Of a stretch of DNA of 64,000 nucleotides, positions 1-12,100 are shown in pieces. This DNA is from Plazaster borealis (taxonomy: Eukaryota > Echinodermata > Asteroidea > Forcipulatida > Labidiasteridae), in NCBI GenBank assembly GCA_021014325.1, contig CM037470.1, positions 5,917,647-5,981,646 of the forward strand, given 5' to 3'. The position numbers were made by a program, and so were the translations under genes. Below the pieces are notes generated by a model. That model was given only the letters and a program-made list of their open reading frames with translations. It was not told where the DNA came from and did not search any database. Numbering within the stretch: position 1 is the first letter of the stretch; each line of letters begins with the position of its first letter.

Positions 1-1088
1 CTCATCTGGAGGTTGCTATGCAAAAGCTTGCCCCGAACCATTTGACATAGCAACTGACTCTATAGTCTGAGGAATTCAAATTCAAGCGGTAACTTGTGAC
101 TAAGTAAGTCATTGTACCAGACCTTATTAAAATCTAACTCGCAAAAGGCTTATTCACCTGACGTCATTATTACAAGGCGTGAGTTTGTTTCCTTCACGCG
201 TTAAAGCAATGTATGTGGGACCAAAGTGGTCCCTAAAAAGTTTGAATATGCGCAAGACTTGCATGGATATAATCTTGGTTGTGCCTTTTTGGGAGTCAAA
301 TTCCGTTGTGTTATACAATTTTAAGTGTGGTCGGCATTTTAGGCAACGCACTGTTTACATGCTTACCTTACTTTTTGCATGCAATTTGACTCTCAGACAG
401 TAAACAAATTCTAAAAAACAGTTAATGGCCTGAAGTTTTGACCCTAGCAGAGTCACATAAACAGGTATATTGGTGTTATAGAAGCTGCTGTCAAGTGAAA
501 AGAAATGTAAAGCAAGAGAGACAGAAAGCACATATGAAGAAGGAGACAAAGGGTGGGGGGTAGAGGGAAGGGGCTGGTTTAACCACAAGAGGTTGGAAAC
601 ACAACAAACAAATCAAAGGAGGGAAGAGGGAGAAAAAGTACTTAATTAGTGAAGGGAATGGACTGAAAAGGGGAACATCTGTGGAAAAAGGAGAAGGCAA
701 AGACAAAAAGTTGTTTGTTATTTCCTTCTTGGATGTTCAGACCATGGGGTTGAATGGTCTGGATGTGCCTTATCCACAGTTTCTCCCTAACTCAGACGAA
801 CAGTGTCTCTGTGGTTACCTAGTGCCTTTGTCATAGGAAAATTCGCACCCGGAGATTCTGTCCCTCATATGGGAAATTAACATGGGCTGATGGAGGATGA
901 TTCAAAAGAGGGCGCTATCAGAAGAAGTTTGTACACAGTTCGTCGTATGGGGGACCAGCATATCCACGGGGACAGAATCTCCTGCCACACCTTGATGCCC
1001 TGCAACCAAGCACTTTAATACATTTAGATCCTTTTACTCAACTGATTTTATTACTTTGGATTTCATTTCTTTTAATCTTCACCGACAG

Positions 1089-3070
1089 GAAGTCGTTGAC
1101 GCTTCCAGTAAATTCCAGATGATCATTGAGAATCACAATCGGATTCGGATTCCTCTACCCTACTACGGACTTTGCCAGGCATTCCTAAAGCAGAACAAGT
1201 AAGAACAGCAATGAGACTGTTTGATGTACATGTATTTGTGTTATTGACAATACGGGAAATTCACAATATTCAGAGCAGTGTGTTGAGAGAGTTATTAATG
1301 GTTTATTTATTTCATCATTGCTGAGTAAAGATACACTCGCAGTATAATTACTGAATTATGGTCTCTAATGTACAATAAGGTAGCAGTTAATACGATAAAA
1401 ACAGTAAACGACAAAATGCACATACAAAACAAAACAAATTACTGAATTATGGTCTCTAATGTACAATCAGGTAGCAGTTAAAACGATAAAAACAGTAAAT
1501 GACAAAATGCACATACAAAACAAAAACCCCCAAATAGAAGGGGACATGACCCGGAATTACACAAAAAGACAACCTTAGCCTGGTACTGTCACTACACAGA
1601 TCAGGAAAACATTGAACTAAGATAACAGTTTAAAAACGGTCATAGTTGTGACATAGAGGGACCAGTTTTCTTCGGTCACGTGGTTGATGGACTCCATTTC
1701 AGTCTAAATGCAGCACAACCCAATGGGCAGACTACTCTGGCACCCTGTGTTCGCCAATGTTTTCTTTGGATACAAAATAGCTTCTAATCGCAAGTTGTCG
1801 CAACTTTCTCAGTATACGGCTCTGACAATATTTAATAAAGTGCGCCCTCTTCAGTGAACCCAGGAGAGGCCAGTTTAAAAAAAAAACCGGTTGACTAAAA
1901 ACATTTACACTTTAAAATGGCTGACATGAATGTGAAAAACATTCAACATCCTCACACCGTGTCGTGGCCGAGTGGTTTAGTGCATCGGACTCGAGTTCTG
2001 ATGGCTGAGTCATCAGGGTGTGGTTTCAAATCCCGGTCATGACACTCGTGTCCTTGAGCAAGACACTTGAATATATTTGCTTCTCATAAACCCAGGAGTG
2101 AGTGGTACCTGTGAGGGCAGAGATGGTTCTTTTGATTGATTTAGCTTAGTGCGCTACATACTTGGCAGCACAGGCTTTATACTCCCCAGGGAGCTGAGAT
2201 GGTTTAAGGAATGAAATATATGGCCCAGTGACCAGGGGTAATAATGTTTGAAGCGCAATGATCATTCTTTGGAATTGCGCTATATAAGAGGTCGATATTA
2301 CTATTATTATTATTATCATATGCTGTAAAATTACAACCTTGCTGCTTTGCAAACCAAGATCGAACTTTAACAATCAGGGTCAGGCAAATGAAAACCCTAC
2401 CTTTAAATGCTATTTAAGAAAGTCGGGGGGGGGGGGTGGTGAGGCTTGAGGGACTTCATACTGAAAACCAAGGTACCTTCGAGTCATTTTGATGTGGCGT
2501 GTCGTGGCCGAGCGGATAAGAACACCGGACTCAAGCTGTGGTGTTTCTGATCAGCAGAGTGTGGGTTCGAGTCCCAGTCGTGACACTTGTGTCCTTAAGC
2601 AAGACACTTAACCATTATTGCTGCGTCCTTCAGATGGGACATAAAGCCGTTGGTCCCGTGTGTTGTGTAATGCACGTAAAAGAACCCAGTGCAATTATCG
2701 TAAAGAGAAGGTGTTCGCCCTTGTGTTCCCTGTTTGATCGGCAGCATACTGCACCACAGCACCTTGTAAACCATTACATGGTGCTATGTAAAGGAATAGG
2801 TCTCATACTTCTAAAACGTAGCTCCGCATATTTTGCAGGAAAAAAATACTGAGCGCTTTGATACGCCCATATTAAAGCGCTATATAAAAACTTTGTATTA
2901 TTTTTATTATTATCTTCAACAATCTTATGTCCACTACTATTTTCAGGTTTTCTGAATTAGACGATCCATTAGGAAAGGCGAAGTACATGGCAGAGAAGTT
3001 CACCAGTGTGGTGGAGACATGGCCAGGTACTAAGCACAAGATTGAGGTGACAGAGGAAGGGAAGATGGAG
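1089..3070 (+). CDS. TTC3: TTC3 exons for the last TPR-like helices
   Basis: Two exons (1089-1198 and 2947-3070) joined in phase 2. The first starts at a codon boundary after ACAG. It encodes a TPR-like helix pair with the motif [15 protein letters not shown], and the second continues with a helix around KAKYMAEKF and then VVETWPGT. The human protein has a closely corresponding segment (YCGIGKVYLKKN followed by LTWPTS), the last TPR of its second cluster. The intron between them holds two tandem ~91-bp direct repeats and two SINEs. Bases 1-1088 contain no exon I can support. A small inverted repeat lies near 850-975, with arms built on GGAGATTCTGTCC and its complement. Confidence 0.85.
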
Positions 3071-6052
3071 GTAGGTTTACCTAAAGTAGCGCCAACACTT
3101 CCATACATTTTGTGTCTTCACAAGTGCTCATGGACCTGTTACTTCATTCTTGTTAAGGGTGAGGCGTATTTTTCTTAGTGAGGAATGAGGGAATGTAACT
3201 TGGTGGCGTGTCGTGGCCGAGTGGTCTAGTTCACTGGACCCAAGCTCCGGTGTTGTCAGCAGCAGAGTGTGGGTTCAAATCCTGGTCATGACACTTGTGC
3301 CCTTGAGCAAGGCACTTTACCATAATTGCTTCGTAAAAAGTCGGGAAGGTAGTGCAATCTGCTCTACCAGCCAGGCTCCTAGTGGATGGTACCCATGCCA
3401 ACATCCTTACGGACTGTGAAGGGAGTAACCCTGTTTCAGCCCCAGGAAACTGCTTCTAGCTACCGGGTAATCTCAGTGGTCTAGTGGTAAGACATCAGCT
3501 CTAGAATGGCAAAGGTCGTGGGTACGAATCCCACCCGAGTAATATGCCTGTGGACTTTGTTTTCACAGGAATCAGAGGGAGTACCAAGAGTATACAGTAT
3601 TTTACACACATCAGTGTATGGGTAAAATCAAACAATATATGATTATAAATGTTATAACTTCTGCTACCGTTTCTTTATCTGCTAGATTGCACTGAGGGAT
3701 CTGGAGTCAATTTTCAAGCATCCCCCTTCGCCCGACGCCATCTGTCGCTATAAAGCCTGCCCTCACAAGCCCGAGATCTACCTGACCGATCACGGGTTCA
3801 AAGGTTACGTCAAGGTGATTTGCAGCGAACGGTGTCACATGGATTACCATGTGACCTGCTGGAAGAAGGTCAAAGGCGATGAGTTCTTTGACGCTAGTAC
3901 TGAAAAGGTAATGTGGTTAACCCTTACGTTACCGAATCGTTTGAACATAAACAACAGCTGGTGACAGCATTGTTTGACCATCCAAGTGTGAAGCACACAT
4001 TCTTACTCAACAGAAAACTTTCGTTCAAATGCAATTTTTTTACAAATTGTAGTTTCAAACTGAATTTTAACACAAGTAATTATATTCAATATACATCGAT
4101 GTATGAGTTAAACCAAATAATATTCTTTATCCCTGATGCAAATTTAACATCTATTAACTTGTAGTTTATTTCATAATCTATTTGATGCAGGAGATTTTGG
4201 GTAAAAATTGCGGCACGCCAGATTGTGATGGATATTTCATTAGCGTGGCAGTCTTTGGACCAGATGGGTTGTGCATTACGAAGGTCAGTTAACCCTTTAA
4301 AGACGCACTTGTAGGACGCTTATAGGACGCTTAGTACGACTTGTCAAAATGTCAAGTATTTTGATGCAATTCCTTTTCAAATGAATCATGTTTATTTTAA
4401 GGTCACTGCATACAGTTAGACATGTCATAAGATCAAAGAAGAATGAGAGTGGACCAGTTGCTCTTTGACTTGATGCCTCTTTTGCAGGCTATCTTACTTA
4501 AGAGCGTGCGCAGAGTGGATCGGCCACAGACCTTATATGTGCCATATACTGGCACATTTTAACTAACCAATACCAGGGGTTATGAGTAGGGTGCGCATGG
4601 TGGGAATTGTGCGGCGGGATCGATCATCCCTGGGAATGAGGTTGACATTTCTATCTTTTGTTTTTTGTTTTAGCATGGTCTTTCCGACAGTGACAAAACC
4701 AAGGAGAGAAGGAACAAGGGAGCAAGGTAATAGTCTCTTTATTTTCAAAAGAATCTTACAATGTCAACGAAAGTGCAAAAAATATTACAAGGCTCTCACC
4801 TCACAATAGACCTGTATCATGCTGCCACCATCTTGGTCATGTTCCTTGTATCCAATAACAGTAATGGATGCTAACAGTCATTGTGTAAAAAGGAACCAGA
4901 CTATTTTCCCCTTCCAGCCTCGGTTTGGTTACATTGATTTGAATGGGAGAAAAAACAAGATGGCCGCACCGTGATAAAGGTCTATAAAACCGTGTCAAAT
5001 GCCATTGTATTTGATACCCTTCAAGTGCTATATTTGTTATTATCAAATGAGGTTACATTTTAAGTATTCATGTATGGGGTCTAGAATGTAGTGCGGGGTA
5101 TTTAATAGTTTGTGATATTGAACAAAATATTTCAATCCTTTATTGTAGATATAAACCAAAAAACTAAAATGTGAAAATTTCATTTCAAAATGTGGTAGCG
5201 TTTTTAAAATATTGCCGAAAATCTGGAGTGGTTATGTCCACGCTGGAAGAATAATCTGCAGTTGGAATACACAATCTGGGAAACATTAGTCAGTAACGCT
5301 TCTCAGATTCAAATTTATGGGATAAAAAGTGATATTTTTTCCATAACCGCAGGACGTCGAGGTGAAAAGTTTCTCAAAATGCATTATACTATCCAAAGCT
5401 GCTGTACTTCTTACCAAGTAAGTTTTTATTGCCATTAATTTCCAGAGTCATTACCAAACGTATACAGACCCTTTAAAGTGCAAATGTCTTTTATTGCAGT
5501 AAGCAAGAGACCAAGAAGAATCGCAAGATGCGTAAACAGGAGGAGTTCAAGAAGCAGGGGAACGAGAAGGGCCAAGGAGGCTTGGACAATGAGAAGTCTA
5601 GTCTTGATGACCGGGAAGAACAACAGGAGGGCGAGAAGAAACCGAGTAAGTAGAAGTCAATCCAGTGACTTGTCAGGATGTTTCCAGATTTATTTGTTTT
5701 CATATAGACCTTTTAAACTTTTTCTTGAAGATGTGAACTTGTGTTTTCAAACCTTTAGAGTTCCATTTAAGATCTTGCTTCTTGGGTTCTCACAGACATG
5801 TTATCCATCGAAGAACCTGTCTGAAATTTGCGTTCCTTCGCATGTGATTCCACAGAGCGAACATAGTTTGGGGGAATCGTGCTTTTTCTGTCGCTACACC
5901 TGTGGCATTATCTTCCTGTGAACATCAAACTATCTCTCCTTCAGTAGCCAATTGCAAAACTTAACTTAAGTCCTACCTCTTTTTGAGAGCTTATTGTACG
6001 GCGCTATGAGCAACAAGGGTTAGATTGGCGCCTAATAAATTTAACGATTGAT

Positions 6053-6125
<73 letters not shown>

Positions 6126-9100
6126 TGTAGTGATAAAGCAAGTAAGTAAACCTATTACTGTATGACAGCCTGGATGTGAAAGACAAAGCACAAGACCCAA
6201 ATTAATAAGTTTTAATGTGAAAGCTCACTGATTACCTAAAGTTCATTCCAGTATCAATCCTCCAGAGAAAATCCATCTGAACTACTGCCCAAGTCAAGAA
6301 AATAGCATATGAAGCACCCCCCCAAATCACTATTGTGTATTTAGATTGCCGCAATCAAAATAAGGCCAGGATGGGCTTACAATGTATGCACAGGCCCTTG
6401 TGGGGGTCTATACAATTTAACGAAGCTACCCTGCAAGGTTTCTTTGCTCAGCTTGCCCTCCCCCCTGCAAAGGTGTAAAAGATTTAATTCTTCCTTAGCA
6501 TAACACAAGGAGAACACAGTGTTTGTTGATTGTTGACCCTACTTACTTTCTGTTGCCCGTCACTCCTTGCCTTCTGTATCCTCGACAAAAGGGGAAAATA
6601 GAGTGACACTTGCAGGACCACACAATTCCAATCTGTTCGGAGGGATGATTGTACACAAAGTTCAAGACAAAGCATGAAAATATAAATTTTTTTCCCAGGA
6701 TTTTTCATCCCTTGCTTTTTCCGTGTGCTCTCTGCCTCTCTCCCTCTCTTTTCATTTCTTTTCACTTGACTGCTTCTGACTTACACCAGTATACTTGTTT
6801 AAGTGTCGCATACGAAGTGTGGACCTTAGAACAAAAGAGGTCCACACAATGTAGGGACTTGAAACACCATGTGGAAGAATATGTTTTTTCTTAAGTATAC
6901 AGAACAAGGGAATGTTTTTTCTTTAGTATACAGAACAAAGGAATGTCCACAGATTGTATGCAACAATGAATGTGGCGTGTCGTGGCCGAGCGGATAAGAA
7001 CACCAAACTCAAGCTCTGGTGTTTCTGATCAGCAGAGTGTGGGTTCGAATCCCAGTCGTGACACTTGTGTCCTTAAGCAAGACACTTAACCACATGCTTC
7101 GTCCTTCGGATGGGACGTTAAGCCATAGGTCCCCGTGTGTTGTGTAATGCACGTAAAAGAACCCAGTGCATTATCGAAAAGAGAAGGGGTTCGCCCCGGT
7201 GTTCCTGGTTTGATCGGCAGCATATTGCGCCACAGCATCTTGTAAACCATTACATGGTGCTATGTAAAAGGACTTGGTCTCATACTTCAAAAACGTAGCT
7301 CCACAATACCTTGCAGGAAAATAATGAACGTTAAAGCGCCTTGAGCGTCACTGAGTGACGGATATGTGCGCTATATAAGAAGCCGCTATTATTATTATTA
7401 TTATTAACACAGAGCTCTGTGTTTGTGTGTGTTGTGTTGTCATTTAACCTTCGAGCAAGACTCTGCCAGGGTCGAAACGTCAGGCCATTAACCATTTTAT
7501 GATTTTTCATTCTTCTACAATTTCACCCCAGTCATTTGTTAGACCAAGAAGAATCAAGGCCTGCGGACCATTTTTAAAATTTAAAGCACATCCTTCTTTA
7601 AACTATACACCTTTATCTTACCATGTCCCAAAGATAAGGAGAAGAAGTTAGAATCTACATCCACTACAAGCTCCAACACGGCAGATGCAGATGATGGGGA
7701 TGATGAGGAGGACAATGATAAGGAGGATAGAGAGGAGGTAGATGTCAAGGAAGTTGTCAAGGAAGATGTCAAGGAAGTTGTCAAGGAAGTTGTCAAGGAA
7801 GATGTCAAGGAAAATGTCAAAGAAGATGTCAAGGAAGATGTCAAGGAAGATGCAAAGGAAGATGTCAAGGCGGAAGCAGTGTACGTCCTCAAGAAGGAGG
7901 ACTACAGGGAACAATCGGCAGCGGCTACTGCCAAGGTGAGACCCAATCTAACGAAAATGATGCATTGTAATACTAATAATAATAGTGTACATTTATAATG
8001 CACCATGTCTGTCATAAATGACACTCCTGGCGCCAAAATATTAAATTTGGTGGAGCTTGTTAAGAATGATTTTTATGAGATGAAGCGTCCTGTGTCTTTC
8101 TAAGACACATTCTTACTGTCCGATCCTTGGAACTTTCTCAATTACCTGGGGAGCACTACAACCATTACTCAAACAATGCCATTATGGCCCCCACAATTCA
8201 CAATTTACACACCCGGGTAAAGAGTAGCAAATTATAGTTAGGTGTCAAGGAAATCTGGCCTGGATCAGGTTGGCTCAGTGGTTTCTTTCCCTGCCTTTCA
8301 CCTCTGTGGACCCTGGTTCGAATCCCACCACTGACCGGAGCTCATTTTTGGGGGTTTCCAGTCTCTACCTGATTGCGTGGGTTTTCCCCCACATCTAAAC
8401 CTGAGCATTTCTTCTCATTTCCTATTCATCCTGTTATTGGTGCTTATTGTGCTGTTGGATGTTTAATAAATAAATAAATAAACAAATAATGAAATAAATA
8501 ATGAAATAAATTATCAAACCCATGTTATGACGACCATTCGGTCACCAAATCTTACCTTGATGTATAGCCTTATTTCTTTACACTGGTAAAGTTCCAGTTC
8601 ATAGTTCACACAAGCAAAAAATACCATCATGTCAAACATAGTGATGTACATGTACATGTACCATAAGTTTTGTAAGAATGTTATAAATACTCTTATAAAT
8701 GTATTTGTTTTTCCTCCTGCAGTCAAAGACAAAAGCAGTTAGACCAAAAACAAAAAAGAAGAAGTCAAAGGTAAGATTGACAGGACCTATACTTTTAACA
8801 TTTTTGAAAACAAAAAATTGTTTGTCGTGTGCCGAGCGATCAAGCGCGCTGGTTAACTCGGACTCAAGCTCTGGTGTTTCTGACCAGTAGAGTGTGGGTT
8901 CGAGTCCCAGTCTTGACACTTGTGTCCTTTAAGCAAGACACGTAATCATTATTGCTTCGTCCTTCGGATGGGACGTACAGCCGTAGGTCCCTTGTGTTGT
9001 GTAACGCACATAAAAGAACCCAGTTACACTTATTGCTAAGAGAAGGGGCTTGCCCCGGTATTTCTGGCAGTGGCTGCTGAATGCGTGTTACATAAATGGG

Positions 9101-12100
9101 TCTCATAATTTATAAACTTCATAAACCTGTCTGGAAATAAATAATGATAAGCGCTTTGAGACGCCCATAGATAAAGCGCTATACACAAATTAGTTATTAT
9201 TATTATTATTGTTATTATTTTTTAGACCACAACTTGTTGTCTTCCTACAATGTTTATGAATTAATTACCAGCTGTCTTTTTTTAAACCTTGTAAACCCTT
9301 ATAAGGTGCTACATAAATGGGCCCAATAATTAAAAAACATAGCTTTGCTTATCCTGTTGAAAAAACAAATAATGAGCGCTTTGATACGCCCAAAGAGGTG
9401 TGCTTAAGCGCTATTTAAGAAGCCAGTATTTTTGTTCATATTACATTCATGATTATACTGCATCTGACAACAAACTCAGGGTTTCGGAAGACTGCTCTGT
9501 TTTTAACCTTTTGTTTGAATCTTTGTAATTTTGATTTCAAAGGACTAATTTTGTGGATGCATTTTTTCATTGTTTTCAATTAGGACACAGCGTCGTCGGT
9601 GCCTATTCTATACAAATCTACCGTGGGGGATACAGTGTTTGCAAATCCTAAAAACAGCTTTTTGAATGGAGTGACAATAATAAGGTGACTTTTTCTCTTT
9701 TATATTTGTTTACAAATTCTCTTGGGGCCAGGTCAGATCTCTGTCTGTGTACAAGTCAGTAAATATTAAGTAATAAACCACAAGAGAAATTTGACTGGGT
9801 AAATTTAAAAATAATTTTGAGTTGAACAAAGAAATATTTACTAGAGCGGTACTTGAACCTGCGACCTATGTGCCGGTGCTCTTCCAACTGAGCTATCTAG
9901 CCCTATGTTGGCGGTCTCCCTATTTTGTCAATATCTTTGTTTGGGGTTCCATTTGGAAGCCATTCAACCTGTAATTGCCGTCTGGCCAGGGATCACACCC
10001 AAGTATAAGCCGGGGTATTTCTTACCCACAAGGGTACAGTACGTTGTGTGCCCGGAAGAAGGTTGGAAGGCTGTACCACATTTTCCCCGGCAGACAAAGT
10101 ACAACTGTTTGCCCTAGCAGAAACTCACAAGCTAAAATTACTCCCAAAACATGATTTTTCCATTACCAATGGGAATGTAAATGTTCTGCAATCACTTATA
10201 AATGGCAGAAGAACGACTAAACTGTCACACTGGGTTTTCTTGAAACACGATTTTGGACGGTAATTCGTCCAACCGTTTGCTGGTCACACTTTTATTTCAT
10301 CCTTCTTCTGGGCACACGATGAGTTGCTTTTTGCTTGGCAGTTGCTACCTGTGCAGGTATGGTGGTGGGATCGGAAGCTTAATGGATCGATCCATTTGAT
10401 CTTGGGGGGGGGGTGGGTCTTTAATTAACTCTTTAGAGATGATTCATTTCTGTATAATCGTCTTCGTGCGACCAAACTTGGTTTTATTGTTTTTTTTGGT
10501 TTTTTAAACTATTTTTCTTGTAAAAGTGTCTGACAAAAATAATATAAAACAGAAATGTGATTTTGTTTTAGAAACATAGAAACTATGTTATCATGGGAAA
10601 CATTGAAAAATGTCAATTCTCAGGTCATGACCACTGTTGGCATTTTGGTACAAGCCGTTTCCCGGCCGCTATGGTCTCTAGAAAAAAATAAAAATAAAAT
10701 AAAGCTCCAGCATACATTTTTTTTTCTCCATTCTCTCCAGCAACTTTGCCTATCCAGGACTGTTTAAAGACGATCCATTTACATGTCCACCGAACCTCAA
10801 AGAGTCAGCCAGTGAGTTTGAGAAAACCTACAAAGCCAAGAAGACAGTCGAGACGACGTCTGCAGCACCCAAAACGCATGAACAGAAGAGCCAAATCACA
10901 GCTTTACGTTTGTGAGTTACATGTAGCTTGCGATTTAGCTATTGTAATCATGTGGAAGAATACATTTTGGGTTTAAAAACAAAGAAAAATTTACTAGAGC
11001 GGGAGTTGAACCTGCGACCTCCGGCTTAAACTTTGCTACTGTAGTCTCTTTCTAAAGGTTCCTGAACTCTGTCGTTAGTCTCTGTCACAACCAACCCATT
11101 GGGGTTGTTGTTGCAACCGAGGAAGAATAAAACACTGCAGAAATAAATTTGCACTTAAGCCAATCAAGATTATATTTACAAAATAATACAATTTATTTAC
11201 CAAACAACTCTTCTGCTTGTCTGAGTTCTTTTCAGTGGCCACTGCTTTGACACCTCAAAATACAATAAATTCAACTTTCAAAATTCACTAATTCCAATCC
11301 TCAAATTCAGTCAACCCAACTCTTAAATTTGTGAGTTACAGTTACTGACTCCAAGTAACCTTAACTCGTCAATAGTTTCTCAATCTCTAACGTCTTGTAC
11401 CAAATTCTGAAATAATTCAACAATATATCTCCAGTACTTTGCAAATTCGAATAACCCAACAATTATATTCCTTCAACAACCTGTCAACTCTAAGGATTCA
11501 CATCATTCCTTAGGTAACTCGTTAACTCTCTTGAGTCAACAATATCATAGTTCAATGTTCGTTCGAAGTGCTCATTGGGTATTCATCTTGGCTGATATTA
11601 ACATTCTGGGTTTCCAGCTCCGGATTATCCAGTTCATTTGTTCATAAAAAACCTGTCATCAACTGATTCCCAACTCCACTCTAGTGACATAAATGTTTCG
11701 CCTCTCCTGCTTCATCATTCCAGGACCACATTAGTTCTGTTAATGTTGGCTGAAAGTCCCACGTGATTTCTCATGTCAGGGGCGTCCAATCAGTCACTCT
11801 CAGAAATTAATAGTCGGGTGGATAAGGGCCATCTATAATAATTGAAAATGAACCAAAACTGTACAAGAACAAGGTCGCCAAAGTTAAGGGATGTTATCGG
11901 TACGCTTTCCAATAAAACAATGACAAATTATCAAAATTGCATTTCTCTGCTTTTGGATCAACAATTCCTTTGAACTAAAAATGCTTTTACAAAGTGCTTT
12001 ATATCTAATGAAACACACTACTACAATCCAATGAGTTTCCTCCATAAACATTATTAAAAGAAACTTACGATTTGTTGAGCTCAGTTCTCCTCCGTGCCTC

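Noticed and set aside
3467..3545. Functional tRNA genes at SINE heads (also 1959, 6971, 18094, 39375, 61400)
   Set aside because: A and B boxes are present, but acceptor stems do not pair properly and each head continues into a repeat body.
5991..6200. INQS-repeat peptide on the minus strand
   Set aside because: It is the translation of the (GATT)n microsatellite.
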